Origin: Crossiella sp. S99.2
GTDB lineage: Bacteria; Actinomycetota; Actinomycetes; Mycobacteriales; Pseudonocardiaceae
Reading direction: 5' to 3'
NCBI RefSeq assembly: GCF_023094165.1
Contig: NZ_JALMDK010000001.1
Coordinates: 1,054,001-1,118,000, forward strand
Length of the DNA: 64,000 bases
The position numbers and the translations under genes were made by a program. Within the stretch, counting starts at the first letter, position 1; each line of letters begins with the position of its first letter. The notes beneath the pieces were generated by a model, which did no database searches, was not told the origin of the DNA, and worked only from the letters and a program-made list of their open reading frames with translations. This document shows positions 42,260 through 50,743 of this stretch, in pieces.

Positions 42260-44182
42260 TTACTCGGCCGGGGCCTCGCCGGTGCGGCGGCGACGCCGCC
42301 TGCGGGCCGGGGCCTCGCCGTCGGCGGCCGGGGCCTCCGGGGCGTTGAAGGCGGGCGCCTCCGGGGCGGTGAAGCTGACCGCGGTGCTGGCCTTGCGGAC
42401 CCGGGTGGTCGCGGGCTTCGCGGCTGCCTCGGCCGGAGCCTCGGTCTTGGCCGCGTCGGTCTTGGCGGCGACCTTGGCCTTGGCCGGGGCCGCGACGACC
42501 TCGGCCGGGGCCTCGGTCGTGGTGGTCACCTCGGCCTTGGCGGGCGCGTCGGCGGTCTTGGCGCGGGACCGGGTGCGGGTGCGCGTCCTGGTCTTGGCCT
42601 CGGCAGGCTCGCCTGCCTCGGTGGACTCGGCGGGCGTGGCCTCGCCGCCGACGTTCTCCCCGCCCCTGGTGCGGCGGCGGCTGCGGCGCTTGGTGGCCGG
42701 GCGCGCGCCGGGGTCGTCCGACTCCGGCTTGTCCGGGCTGCCGCCGACCGGCTTGTCACTGCCCGCGCCCCTGGTGGGCCGCTTGCCGCGGTTGCGGCCG
42801 CCGCGCTTGGGGGCGTCCTCCTCCAGGTGCTCGGCGTCCAGGCCGGCCCTGGTGCGCTGGGACAGCGGCAGCCTGCCCGTCGACTTGGGGTCGATGTTGA
42901 GGTCGGTGAACAGGTGGTCGGAGGTGGAGTAGGTCTCCACCGGCTCCGGCTTGCCGAGGCCGAGGGTGTCGCTGATCAGCTTCCAGCGCGCTTCCTCGTC
43001 CCAGTCGACCAGCGTGACCGCGACACCGGTGCGGCCCGCGCGGCCGGTCCGGCCGATGCGGTGCACGTAGGCCTTCTCGTCCTCGGGGCACTGGTAGTTG
43101 ATCACGTGCGTGATCCCGCCGACGTCGATGCCGCGGGCGGCCACGTCGGTGCAGACCAGCACGTCCACCTTGCCGCTGCGGAAGGCCCGCAGGGCCTGCT
43201 CGCGGGCGCCCTGGCCCAGGTCGCCGTGCACCGGGGCGACCGCGAAACCGCGTTCGGCCAGGTCGTCGGCGAGCTTCTGCGCGGTGCGCTTGGTCCGGGT
43301 GAAGATCATCGTCAGGCCGCGGTCGGTGGCCTGCAGGACCCGGGAGACGACCTCGATCTTGTCCAGCGAGTGCGCCCGGTAGGCGAACTGCTCGGTCAGC
43401 TCGTGCGTCTGCCCGGCGTTGACCTCCTCGGCCCGGATGTGCGTGGGCTGGGTGAGGAAGGTGCGGGCCAGGGTGATGATCGGGCCCGGCATGGTCGCGG
43501 AGAACAGCATGGTCTGCCGCTTCTCCGGCACCATGCGCAGGATCCGCTCGATATCGGGCAGGAAGCCCAGGTCGAGCATTTCGTCGGCCTCGTCCAGCAC
43601 CAGGGCGCGGACCTTGCCGAGCACCAGGTCCCGGCGTTCGGCCAGGTCGAGCAGGCGGCCGGGGGTGCCGACGATCACGTCGACGCCCTTGCGCAGCGCC
43701 GCCACCTGCGGCTCGTACGGGCGGCCGCCGTAGACGTCGAGCACGCGCACGCCGAGGTGCTTGCCCGCGTCCCTGAGGTCGTGCGTGACCTGGAGGCACA
43801 GCTCCCTGGTCGGCACCACGACCAGCACCTGCGGGGTGCCGTCGCCGGGGATGGTCAGCCGGTGCAGCAGCGGCACGCCGAAGCCCAGCGTCTTGCCGGT
43901 GCCGGTGCGGGCCTGGCCGATGAGATCCTCACCACGCAGGGCCAGTGGGAGGGTCAGTTCCTGGATCGCGAAGGTCCGCACGATGCCGGCTTCGGCCAGC
44001 GCGCGGACGATGCGCTCGTCCACGCCCAGCTCGGCGAAGGTCGGCGCGTCCGGCGGAACCGGGGCGTCGCCGCGCAGCGGATGTGAGGTGTCGCCCTCAT
44101 CGGGCAGCCCGGCCTCGCTGTGATCGAGTTCGCGCAGGTCGGTGGTGTTGTCGTCGAAGGTCAGCGTGATCGCCTCTCTCAT
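42260..44182 (-). CDS. rhlE: DEAD-box RNA helicase, RhlE-type
   Basis: A 640-aa helicase. RecA domain 1 has [13 protein letters not shown] (motif I), PTRELCLQ (Ia), [13 protein letters not shown] (II) and LFSATMPG (III). Domain 2 has [10 protein letters not shown] (IV), [14 protein letters not shown] (V) and [11 protein letters not shown] (VI), ending near residue 400. The C-terminal 230 residues are an Arg/Lys/Ala-rich disordered tail with [12 protein letters not shown]. It unwinds structured RNA and acts in ribosome assembly or decay and cold response. ATG 44182 is chosen; an in-frame GTG at 44200 exists. The 253-bp upstream gap, shared with the divergent MiaE-like gene, contains a small hairpin (GTGACC 44226-44231 with GGTCAC 44238-44243) and no gene. 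Confidence 0.93.
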   Translation of the reverse strand: MREAITLTFDDNTTDLRELDHSEAGLPDEGDTSHPLRGDAPVPPDAPTFAELGVDERIVRALAEAGIVRTFAIQELTLPLALRGEDLIGQARTGTGKTLGFGVPLLHRLTIPGDGTPQVLVVVPTRELCLQVTHDLRDAGKHLGVRVLDVYGGRPYEPQVAALRKGVDVIVGTPGRLLDLAERRDLVLGKVRALVLDEADEMLDLGFLPDIERILRMVPEKRQTMLFSATMPGPIITLARTFLTQPTHIRAEEVNAGQTHELTEQFAYRAHSLDKIEVVSRVLQATDRGLTMIFTRTKRTAQKLADDLAERGFAVAPVHGDLGQGAREQALRAFRSGKVDVLVCTDVAARGIDVGGITHVINYQCPEDEKAYVHRIGRTGRAGRTGVAVTLVDWDEEARWKLISDTLGLGKPEPVETYSTSDHLFTDLNIDPKSTGRLPLSQRTRAGLDAEHLEEDAPKRGGRNRGKRPTRGAGSDKPVGGSPDKPESDDPGARPATKRRSRRRTRGGENVGGEATPAESTEAGEPAEAKTRTRTRTRSRAKTADAPAKAEVTTTTEAPAEVVAAPAKAKVAAKTDAAKTEAPAEAAAKPATTRVRKASTAVSFTAPEAPAFNAPEAPAADGEAPARRRRRRRTGEAPAE

Positions 44183-44435
44183 ACCAGCACGTACAGCCAC
44201 TGGATGCGCTCGACCGAGCCGGGCGGTGACCGGGGTCGGTCACTCCTGCCTGCGGCACGGGAGGGCGAGGCGTACGCGCACCTTTCCGTTGGGCGACTGC
44301 TGTCGCCGTCTTACTCGCCCCGCGCCGCGCAGTGTCCTCATCGTCCTTCTCGGCAGCGCGCGCCGGGCGTCGAGAGGCATTCTAGCGGCTGGAACGCCTC
44401 TCCAGGGGGTGTCGTGGCCGGATACGCTCTCCCGC

Positions 44436-45089
44436 ATGACCGAGACGGGCAGTGCCGACGCCGGCATCGTCGATCTACTGGGTGTGCTGGCCTACGGCGA
44501 GCTGTCGGCCTTCGACCGGCTGGCCGAGGACGCGCGGACCGCGCCGACGCTCTCCGGGCGCGCCGCGCTGGCCACCATGGCCTCCGCCGAGATCGGCCAC
44601 TTCCGGCTGCTGGAGCAGCACCTGGCGCTGCATGGGGTGGCCGTGGAGACCGCGATGACCCCGTTCGTGGCCCCCTTCGACGCCTTCCACGCCTCCACCG
44701 CCCCGCACAACTGGCTGGAATCGCTGGTCAAGGCCTACGTCGGGGACGGGCTGGCGGCCGATTTCTACCGGGAGATCGCCGGCTGGCTGGAATCTCCCGC
44801 CAAGGAACTGGTGCTGGAGGTGCTCACCGACACCGGCTACTCCGCCTTCGCCGAACGCGAGGTGCAGGCCGCCTGCGCGGATGACCGCAAGGTGCGCGAC
44901 CGGCTCGCGCTGTGGGGCCGCCGCCTGCTCGGCGAGGCGCTCACCCAGGCCCAGCACGTGGTGGCCGAACGGGACGCGCTGGCCGAGTTGCTGGTGCGGG
45001 CTTCCGGTGACCTCGCCGGCATCGCGGCCCTGTTCAAGCGGTTGCAGACCGGTCACTCGCAGCGGATGAGCGCGCTCGGCCTCGGCTGA
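44436..45089 (+). CDS. Ferritin-fold MiaE-like protein (Rv3210c-type)
   Basis: A 217-aa four-helix protein of the ferritin-like/MiaE_2 family. It contains ligand-type motifs [15 protein letters not shown] (about 19-33), [15 protein letters not shown] (about 47-61, E-x-x-H), [14 protein letters not shown] (about 107) and EREVQAA. MiaE enzymes hydroxylate a modified tRNA adenosine with a di-iron centre; the actinobacterial branch is untested. TACGCT ends 7 nt before ATG 44436, fitting a leaderless mRNA. Synteny with Rv3210c next to rhlE supports the family. Confidence 0.85.
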   Translation: MTETGSADAGIVDLLGVLAYGELSAFDRLAEDARTAPTLSGRAALATMASAEIGHFRLLEQHLALHGVAVETAMTPFVAPFDAFHASTAPHNWLESLVKAYVGDGLAADFYREIAGWLESPAKELVLEVLTDTGYSAFAEREVQAACADDRKVRDRLALWGRRLLGEALTQAQHVVAERDALAELLVRASGDLAGIAALFKRLQTGHSQRMSALGLG

Positions 45090-45195
45090 TGCCCGATCGT
45101 GTTCGCCCAGGGCGGAGCGGGCGGTCCACGGCGGCGGTGTGGACGCGACTAGGCTGACGATCAGTACAAAACACTTTGAGCACACGGAGGTCGGT

Positions 45196-45426
45196 GTGGA
45201 GGTCAAGATCGGCGTCGCGGACAGCCCGCGGGAGCTTGTCGTCTCTAGCGCGCTGTCCCAGGACGAGGTCGAGGCCGTGGTCACCGAGGCGCTGCGTGAC
45301 ACCAAGGGCCTGTTGAGCCTGGTCGACGACAAGGGCAAGCGGTACGTGGTGCCCTCCGCGAAGGTCTCCTATGTGGAGATCGGCGTGTCGGACGCGCGTC
45401 GGGTGGGCTTCGCCGTCGGGAGCTGA
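45196..45426 (+). CDS. DUF3107 protein (Rv3208A/TB9.4-type)
   Basis: A 76-aa protein with VEVKIGVADSPRELVVSSAL at the N-terminus and RYVVPSAKVSYVEIGVSDA, then RRVGFAVG at the end, the full DUF3107 pattern. It is a short ATP-binding-like protein of unknown role that is conserved across actinobacteria. GGAGG lies 5 nt before GTG 45196. A strong terminator follows. Confidence 0.9.
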   Translation: MEVKIGVADSPRELVVSSALSQDEVEAVVTEALRDTKGLLSLVDDKGKRYVVPSAKVSYVEIGVSDARRVGFAVGS

Positions 45427-45449
45427 GGCTCCCGCGAATCACAGCTGAC

Positions 45450-45481
45450 GGCCCGGTGACCGTGAACTCGGTCACCGGGCC
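45450..45481. terminator. Bidirectional terminator after DUF3107
   Basis: GGCCCGGTGACC (45450-45461) and GGTCACCGGGCC (45470-45481) form a perfect 12-bp stem with an 8-nt loop between the convergent DUF3107 and DUF4873 genes. Confidence 0.8.
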
Positions 45482-45501
45482 GCGCTGTGTTCAGGATCAG
45501 C

Positions 45502-45834
45502 TCACTCGGCGGGCGGCACCGTGTTGACGTCGTCCACCTCGAACGGCGGGCGGCCGAGTCCGGCGATCCGGTACCGGCCCCACGGGTCCGGATCGGACAG
45601 GTCACCGGCGGCCTCGCCTGCCGGGGTGCGCAGGGTGGCCTCCGGGCGGCGCTGCCGCACCAGTTCGGTCAGTTCGGCGTGCGTGGCGATCCGGCCGTAC
45701 CAGTGGTAGCGGCCGTCGATCGGCTCGAAGTGCCCGCGCAGGTGCACTTCCACCGGCAGCTCCCGGCCCTCCACCAGCAGGGTGGCGCTGCCCTGGTAGC
45801 CCTCTTCGTCGTGCTCGTGCTCGTGCTCGCTCAT
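45502..45834 (-). CDS. DUF4873 protein
   Basis: A 110-aa protein with an acidic/His-rich N-terminus (MSEHEHEHDEEG), then GSATLLVEGRELPVEVHLRG and FEPIDGRYHWYGRI. This matches DUF4873, a small domain often encoded with or fused to flavin monooxygenases. Function is unknown. Its ATG overlaps the TetR stop (ATGA, 45831-45834), forming a two-gene operon divergent from the AurF-type oxygenase. Confidence 0.8.
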   Translation of the reverse strand: MSEHEHEHDEEGYQGSATLLVEGRELPVEVHLRGHFEPIDGRYHWYGRIATHAELTELVRQRRPEATLRTPAGEAAGDLSDPDPWGRYRIAGLGRPPFEVDDVNTVPPAE

Positions 45835-46583
45835 GAGGTCTCCCGGTTCTCCTGCTGGTCGGGGTCCTCCCGCACCAGGCGCAACTGGGTGGACGGCAGG
45901 TCGAAGTCCAGCGGCAGGTCCGGGTCGATCTCGACGCCGCTGATCCGGGTGAAGCCGTCGATGGCGTGCCAGACGATGTTGACCAGGTAGTCGCGCAGGT
46001 TCTCCCGGCTCATGGTCTGGCGCTCCAGCCACCAGTCACCGGCCTTCTCCACCGCGCCGACCACGGCGAAGGCGTACGGCTCGGCCGCGCCGGAGTCCAG
46101 GCCGAGCAGCCGCATGTACTCACCGAGCAGCCGGGCCAGCCGGGAGGCGATCATCGCCTCGGTGCGGCTGGCCGGGTCCGCGTCGACCGGGCGGTCGGCG
46201 AAGGAGCGGCGGGTCATGAAGCGGTACAGCTCGGGCCGTTCCTCGATGGTGCACAGGTAGGCGTCGATCACCGCGCTGATCCGCTCGCGCGGACTGCCCC
46301 GGCGTTCGATGGCCGGCACGATCTGCTCCATCAGCAGATCGGTGGCCCGTGCGCCGACCGCGAGATAGAGGTCGGCCTTGTCCGAGAAGTGCCGGTAGAT
46401 CACCGGTTTGGTCACCCCGGCCTCGGCCGCGATCTCGTCCATGCCCACGTCAGGGCCGTGCGTGGCCAGCGCCCTGATGGTCGCCTCCACGAACTCCGCG
46501 CGGCGCACGCTGCGGTGTTCCTTCCAGCGCTCGCGCCGGGCATCGCCCCGTTTGCTCGGTTGGCCCTTGACAGAATCCGCCAT
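45831..46583 (-). CDS. TetR family regulator (AurF-linked)
   Basis: A 250-aa TetR regulator. The N-terminal helix-turn-helix (about 30-75: FVEATIRALATHGPDVGMDE, then VTKPVIYRHFSDKADLY) precedes an all-helical ligand domain. ATG 46583 is chosen over upstream starts. It is divergent from the AurF-type gene across 69 bp that contain two clean dyads, and is coupled to a DUF4873 gene. It probably represses the oxygenase module; the ligand may be an acyl or aromatic compound, which is a guess. Confidence 0.88.
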   Translation of the reverse strand: MADSVKGQPSKRGDARRERWKEHRSVRRAEFVEATIRALATHGPDVGMDEIAAEAGVTKPVIYRHFSDKADLYLAVGARATDLLMEQIVPAIERRGSPRERISAVIDAYLCTIEERPELYRFMTRRSFADRPVDADPASRTEAMIASRLARLLGEYMRLLGLDSGAAEPYAFAVVGAVEKAGDWWLERQTMSRENLRDYLVNIVWHAIDGFTRISGVEIDPDLPLDFDLPSTQLRLVREDPDQQENRETS

Positions 46584-46594
46584 ACACGGGACGT

Positions 46595-46624
46595 TACCAC
46601 TGGTAGCTGTTACTTCCGGTAACA
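46595..46624. promoter_or_regulatory. Two TetR operator candidates
   Basis: TACCACTGGTA (46595-46605) is a perfect 5-1-5 palindrome. TGTTAC (46608-46613) and GTAACA (46619-46624) form a perfect 6-5-6 dyad. Both lie between the divergent TetR and AurF-type genes. Confidence 0.6.
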
Positions 46625-46652
46625 CTTCATCCAGTTGGAGGGTGGCGACGCC

Positions 46653-47558
46653 ATGAGCCGGAGCTTGCAGGTCGGGGACCGGGAGAAGACCGCCGAGCGG
46701 CTGCTGAACTCGTCAGCGAAGAACTCCTACGACCCCGATGTGGACATCGACTGGGACGCGCCGCTGGCCGAGGACAAGTTCTTCGTGCCCGAGCACCGGG
46801 TCTCCCTCTACGGCACGCCGCTGTGGGACCGGATGAGCCGGGAGCAGCGGATCGAGCTGTCCAAGCACGAGGTCGGCTGCGTGGCCAGCGTCGGGATCTG
46901 GTTCGAGGTGATCCTGATGGAGCTGCTGGTGCGGCACGTCTACCACCTGGACCCCAAGCAACGGCACGTGCAGTACGCGCTCACCGAGATCGCCGACGAG
47001 TGCCGGCACTCGATCATGTTCGCCAAGCTGGTGGAGAAGCTCGGCGTGCCGGCCTATGGCCCGCAGCGGCTGCCGCATGTGCTGGGCAACGTGATGAAGA
47101 CGATCGGCCGCGGCCCGTCGATGTTCGCCAGCATCCTGATCGCTGAGGAGATCCTGGACCGGCTGCAGCGCGAGTCCACCATGGACGAGACCGTGCAGCC
47201 GCTGGTGCGCATGGTCAACCGCATCCACGTGCTGGAGGAGGCGCGGCACGTGCGCTACGCGCGGGAGGAACTGCTGCGCTCGATGCAGAAGTGCTCCGGT
47301 CCGGCCCTGCAGTACCACCGTTTCATCACCGCCAGAGCCGCGTTCGTGGTCTCCCGCTCGCTGGTCCACCCGGAGGTCTACCGCGCGGTCGGGCTGGACC
47401 CGAAGGAAGCTCGCCGGGCGGCGCTGGGCAATCCGAACTTCCGGACCACCATGGGCTGGGCCGGGGAGCGGATCACCGGCTTCCTGGACGAGGCCGGCCT
47501 GATCGGCGGACCCGGCCGGGCGTTGTGGCGGGCCTCCGGTTTCCTCGGACAGAAGTGA
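46653..47558 (+). CDS. AurF-type diiron oxygenase
   Basis: A 301-aa protein of the p-aminobenzoate N-oxygenase (AurF) family. Diiron ligand motifs are visible: WFEVILMELL (about 90-99), ADECRHSIMF (E-x-x-H, about 118-127), IAEEILDRL (about 168) and LEEARHVRYA (E-x-x-H, about 197-206). AurF oxidises aryl amines; relatives act on other amines and aliphatic substrates. GGAGGG lies 10 nt before ATG 46653. It is followed by an alpha/beta hydrolase gene in an operon and regulated by the divergent TetR. The substrate is unknown. Confidence 0.87.
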   Translation: MSRSLQVGDREKTAERLLNSSAKNSYDPDVDIDWDAPLAEDKFFVPEHRVSLYGTPLWDRMSREQRIELSKHEVGCVASVGIWFEVILMELLVRHVYHLDPKQRHVQYALTEIADECRHSIMFAKLVEKLGVPAYGPQRLPHVLGNVMKTIGRGPSMFASILIAEEILDRLQRESTMDETVQPLVRMVNRIHVLEEARHVRYAREELLRSMQKCSGPALQYHRFITARAAFVVSRSLVHPEVYRAVGLDPKEARRAALGNPNFRTTMGWAGERITGFLDEAGLIGGPGRALWRASGFLGQK

Positions 47559-47566
47559 GCGGCGAT

Positions 47567-48469
47567 ATGGGCGTGTCCACCTTCATCACCCGCGACGGCA
47601 CCTGCCTCGCCGTCGAGGAACAGGGGCGCGCGGATGCCCCCGTCACGGTCGTCCTGGCGCACGGCTGGACCCTGGACCGGCAGAGCTGGCGCCGGGTCGC
47701 GCAGGCGCTGCCCGGCCGGTGCGGGGACATCCGCGTGCTCCGCTACGACCTGCGCGGCCACGGCCAGTCCGACCAGGCCCAGCCCGGCGGCACCACCATC
47801 GAACAGCTCGCCGACGACCTGGCCGAACTGCTCGTCCAGCTGGTCCCGGACGGCCCGATCGTGCTGGCCGGGCACTCCATGGGTGGGATGACCACGATGG
47901 CGCTGGCGCAGCGGCACCCGGTGCTGTTCGCCGAGCGGATCGCCGCGGTGGCGCTGGTGGCCACCGCCAGCGGCGGCCTCAGCCGCAGTACCCTCGGCCT
48001 GCCGAGGCCGCTGGGCCGGGCAGCCATCCGCGGGCAGAGCGCGTTCGGGAAAGCCCTGGTCAAGCGCAAGGTGCGCCGGCTGAGCAAGTACCCGGCGGCG
48101 ATCCGGCCCGCGATGAAGTGGATGTTGTTCGGCCGGCGGCCGGCGAAGGTCGACGTGGCCGAGACCACCGCGGTGATCGCCGGATGCAGCCCGCTGACCC
48201 TGACCGGCTACCTCGACGATCTGTTCCTACATGAGCGCCGCGAGGCCCTGGCCGCTTTCCGCGGGCTGCCGGTGGTGGTGCTGGCCGGGAGCAACGACCG
48301 GTTGACCCCGCAGAAGCACGCCGAGCGGATCGCCAGGGAGCTGCCGCAGGCCGAGTTGATCGTCTTCCCCGGGGCGGGGCACATGCTGCCGCTGGAGCGG
48401 GACGTGCAGGTCACCGAGCGGATCGCGCGGCTGGTCAACGTGGTCGTCGAGGCGCCCGCGCAGGTGTGA
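47567..48469 (+). CDS. Alpha/beta hydrolase after the AurF-type gene
   Basis: A 300-aa alpha/beta hydrolase: VVLAHGWTLDRQSW (oxyanion), YDLRGHGQSD, nucleophile Ser in VLAGHSMGGMTTM (about 106), acid Asp in LAGSNDRLTPQ (about 246) and terminal His in FPGAGHMLPLE (about 276). It starts 8 nt after the AurF stop at ATG 47567; GTG 47573 is possible. Likely acts on the same metabolite or as an esterase. Confidence 0.87.
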   Translation: MGVSTFITRDGTCLAVEEQGRADAPVTVVLAHGWTLDRQSWRRVAQALPGRCGDIRVLRYDLRGHGQSDQAQPGGTTIEQLADDLAELLVQLVPDGPIVLAGHSMGGMTTMALAQRHPVLFAERIAAVALVATASGGLSRSTLGLPRPLGRAAIRGQSAFGKALVKRKVRRLSKYPAAIRPAMKWMLFGRRPAKVDVAETTAVIAGCSPLTLTGYLDDLFLHERREALAAFRGLPVVVLAGSNDRLTPQKHAERIARELPQAELIVFPGAGHMLPLERDVQVTERIARLVNVVVEAPAQV

Positions 48470-48470
48470 C

Positions 48471-48505
48471 AAAGGCGCGCGTCAGCCTGGCTGGCGCGCG
48501 CCTTT
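48471..48505. terminator. Bidirectional terminator after the AurF operon
   Basis: AAAGGCGCGCGTCAG (48471-48485) pairs with CTGGCGCGCGCCTTT (48491-48505), a 15-bp stem with one G-T wobble and a 5-nt loop. The A and T ends supply short U tracts in either direction, between convergent genes. Confidence 0.88.
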
Positions 48506-48512
48506 CGCTGTC

Positions 48513-49148
48513 TCAGTGCTGGAGCGGGAAACCGCCGCCGATGCCCTTCCAGGCCAGCGTGTACATCAGGCCGATGGCCTCTTCCTTGGGGATCGCGCGC
48601 TCGCCGTCCAGCCAGTACCGCGCGGTCACCTGGCTCAGTCCGACCAAGCCCACCGCGACCAGTTTCGCCTGGTCGGCGGTGAGTCCGGCATCGGCGACCA
48701 CCACCTCGGCGATGATGTCGATGCAGGAGGCGGTCGCCCGGTCCACCGCGTCCTGCACGGCGGGCTCACGGCGCAGGTCGGACTCGAAGACCAGCCGGAA
48801 CGCCTGGCCCTCGCCGTCGACGAACTCGAAGTAGGCGGCCACCGCGGCATGCACCCGCAGCTTGTTGTCCGTGGTGGACTCGATGGCCCCGCGGACCCGC
48901 TGCACCAGTGCGTCGGTGTGCGTCTCCAGCAGCGCCAGATACAGCTCCAGCTTGCCGGGGAAGTGCTGGTACAGCACTGGCTTGCTGACCCCGGCGCGCT
49001 CGGCGATCTCGTCCATGGCCGCCGCGTGATAGCCGTTGGCCACGAAGACGTCCTGGGCCGCGGCCAGCAGCTGGGCGCGTCGCGCGGTACGCGGCAGTCG
49101 TACGCCGCGCACGACCTGGTCGGTGCCTGGTTGCGCCGTGTCGGTCAT
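48513..49148 (-). CDS. TetR family regulator (Rv3208-type)
   Basis: A 211-aa TetR regulator with helix-turn-helix residues about 25-70 (LLAAAQDVFVANGYHAAAMD and VSKPVLYQHFPGKLELYLAL). Its place in the block with DUF3107, DUF3152 and MoeZ matches Rv3208. GGAGGG precedes ATG 49148; the in-frame upstream extension is not supported. It is divergent from an alpha/beta hydrolase gene, and a short dyad (TACTCGCAAGTA, 49188-49199) lies in the gap. Confidence 0.88.
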   Translation of the reverse strand: MTDTAQPGTDQVVRGVRLPRTARRAQLLAAAQDVFVANGYHAAAMDEIAERAGVSKPVLYQHFPGKLELYLALLETHTDALVQRVRGAIESTTDNKLRVHAAVAAYFEFVDGEGQAFRLVFESDLRREPAVQDAVDRATASCIDIIAEVVVADAGLTADQAKLVAVGLVGLSQVTARYWLDGERAIPKEEAIGLMYTLAWKGIGGGFPLQH

Positions 49149-49187
49149 GCTGCCCTCCACACCCTGGTGCTCGTTCCGCACGAACCT

Positions 49188-49199
49188 TACTCGCAAGTA
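49188..49199. promoter_or_regulatory. Short dyad in TetR/hydrolase divergent region
   Basis: TACTCGCAAGTA is a 4-4-4 inverted repeat 39 bp from the TetR start. It is a possible autoregulatory site, but short enough to be chance. Confidence 0.3.
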
Positions 49200-49263
49200 G
49201 ACCCAGGTTGGGCAAGCCTTTCCCACTCAGGCGCTTCTCAGGTCGATCACGCATCCTGGACGG

Positions 49264-50262
49264 ATGACCGAACCGTCCCTACGGACGGCCGGTGGCGCGG
49301 GCCTGGCCCCCCTGAGCCGCGCGCCGCTGTCCGTCTCCCCGCTGCCGGAACCCGACTTCACCCGTAAGCCCTGGCCAGGGCAGGTGCGAAGTTCCGGCGG
49401 GGTGCGGCTGCACGTGCGCGAGACGCCGGGGCCCGCCGAGGAGACGGCGGTGTACATCCACGGGCTCGGCGGCTCGTCCACGAACTGGACCGACCTGGCC
49501 GACCTGCTCTCCGGCCGGATGAACGGCCTGGCCCTGGACGCGCCGGGATTCGGCAGGAGCGAGCCGCTGGCCGGGCACGACTACTCGGTGCGGGCCACCG
49601 CGGCCCTGATGACCAGGTTCATCGAGGGCCTGGACCGCGGCCCGGTGCACCTGTTCGGCAACTCCCTCGGCGGCGTGGTCTCGCTGCTGGTCGCGGCGGG
49701 CCGGCCGGACCTGGTGCGCACGCTGACCCTGGTCTCCCCGGCCGTGCCAGACCTGCGGCCGGACCCGCGCCGGTTCTCCGACCCGCGGTTCTTCCTGGCC
49801 CTGCTGCCGCTGGTGGGCCGCCGGGTGCGCAGGCAGCTGGCCGAGGTCACCCCACGTCAGCGGGCCGAACAACTGGTCCGGCTCTGCTTCGCCCAGCCCG
49901 AACTGGTGCCGGAGCACCGGATGGCCGAGGCCGAGGCGGAGTACCTGGAACGCAGGCAGATGCGCTGGGCGGGCGAGGCGCTGGGCCGGACCACCATGGG
50001 CCTGTTCCGGGCCTGGCTGGAGTTCTCCCAGGGCTCGCTGTGGCGGCTGCTGCCGAAGGTGAGCGCGCCCACCACGGTGATCTGGGGCACGGAGGACCGG
50101 CTGGTCAGCGTGGGCAAGGCGCCGCGCACGGCCCGGCTGCTGCCCAGCGCCCGGCTGCTGGTGCTGCCGCGCACCGGGCACGTGGCCCAGATGGAGAAGC
50201 CGCTGACCGTGGCCAGGGCCAGCCTGGGCATGATCGAGGCCGTGGACCGCGGGGAGTGGTGA
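49264..50262 (+). CDS. Alpha/beta hydrolase in the moeZ block
   Basis: A 332-aa alpha/beta hydrolase with a 50-residue N-terminal extension (DFTRKPWPGQV). It contains AVYIHGLGGSSTNW (about 62-75), DAPGFGRSEP, nucleophile Ser in LFGNSLGGVV (about 134), acid Asp in WGTEDRLVS (about 280) and His in LPRTGHVAQME (about 305). It is divergent from the TetR gene, and its stop overlaps the next start by one base (TGATG). The substrate is unknown. Confidence 0.87.
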   Translation: MTEPSLRTAGGAGLAPLSRAPLSVSPLPEPDFTRKPWPGQVRSSGGVRLHVRETPGPAEETAVYIHGLGGSSTNWTDLADLLSGRMNGLALDAPGFGRSEPLAGHDYSVRATAALMTRFIEGLDRGPVHLFGNSLGGVVSLLVAAGRPDLVRTLTLVSPAVPDLRPDPRRFSDPRFFLALLPLVGRRVRRQLAEVTPRQRAEQLVRLCFAQPELVPEHRMAEAEAEYLERRQMRWAGEALGRTTMGLFRAWLEFSQGSLWRLLPKVSAPTTVIWGTEDRLVSVGKAPRTARLLPSARLLVLPRTGHVAQMEKPLTVARASLGMIEAVDRGEW

Positions 50263-50678
50263 TGGTCGAACTGGAGCTGACCGGGCTGGCCGGGCCGGGA
50301 TCCGGCGGGCACTCGGCGGCCGAGATCAGCGAGAACGTCGAGGGCACGCTGCGGTTGCTGGCCGACGGGCGCGAGCTGTACGCCGAGCAGGACTTCCCGG
50401 TAGTCAAGCTGGCCGGTGCGCTGCGCCGCTGGCTGGCCGTGCCCGCGGCGGACCGGGCGAGCTTCAGCTTCGACGACGACTCCTTCGCGATGTCCGAAGG
50501 CGTGCTGGTGATCGACCGGGTGCCCGAGGGCTGGCGGTTCGGCTCGGTCTACGCCCCCGGCGAGTTCTCCCCGGCACTGACCGGCACCGCGGCCGACCAG
50601 GTCGTGCTGATCTTCCTGACCACCCTGCGCCGGGAGTTCGCCCAGCTCCTGGGCCGGGAACTGGAGCAGTACTGCTGA
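50262..50678 (+). CDS. Conserved hypothetical protein
   Basis: A 138-aa cytosolic protein with VEGTLRLLADGRELYAEQDF, FSFDDDSFAMSEGVLVIDR and ADQVVLIFLTTLRREFAQLL. It resembles DUF7878-type immunity-like proteins in length and strand pattern, but I do not recognise it with confidence. It is translationally coupled to the hydrolase gene (TGATG). Confidence 0.65.
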   Translation: MVELELTGLAGPGSGGHSAAEISENVEGTLRLLADGRELYAEQDFPVVKLAGALRRWLAVPAADRASFSFDDDSFAMSEGVLVIDRVPEGWRFGSVYAPGEFSPALTGTAADQVVLIFLTTLRREFAQLLGRELEQYC

Positions 50679-50743
50679 CCGGCACTCGTCCGTGAGGCGT
50701 GGTGCGTCCGGGCCACGCACGCCTGGTGTGGCAATCTGGGTGC

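Noticed and set aside
42280-42780. Separate genes on the plus strand opposite the helicase tail
   Set aside because: The long plus-strand frames are shadows of the Ala/Arg/Lys-rich helicase C-terminus.
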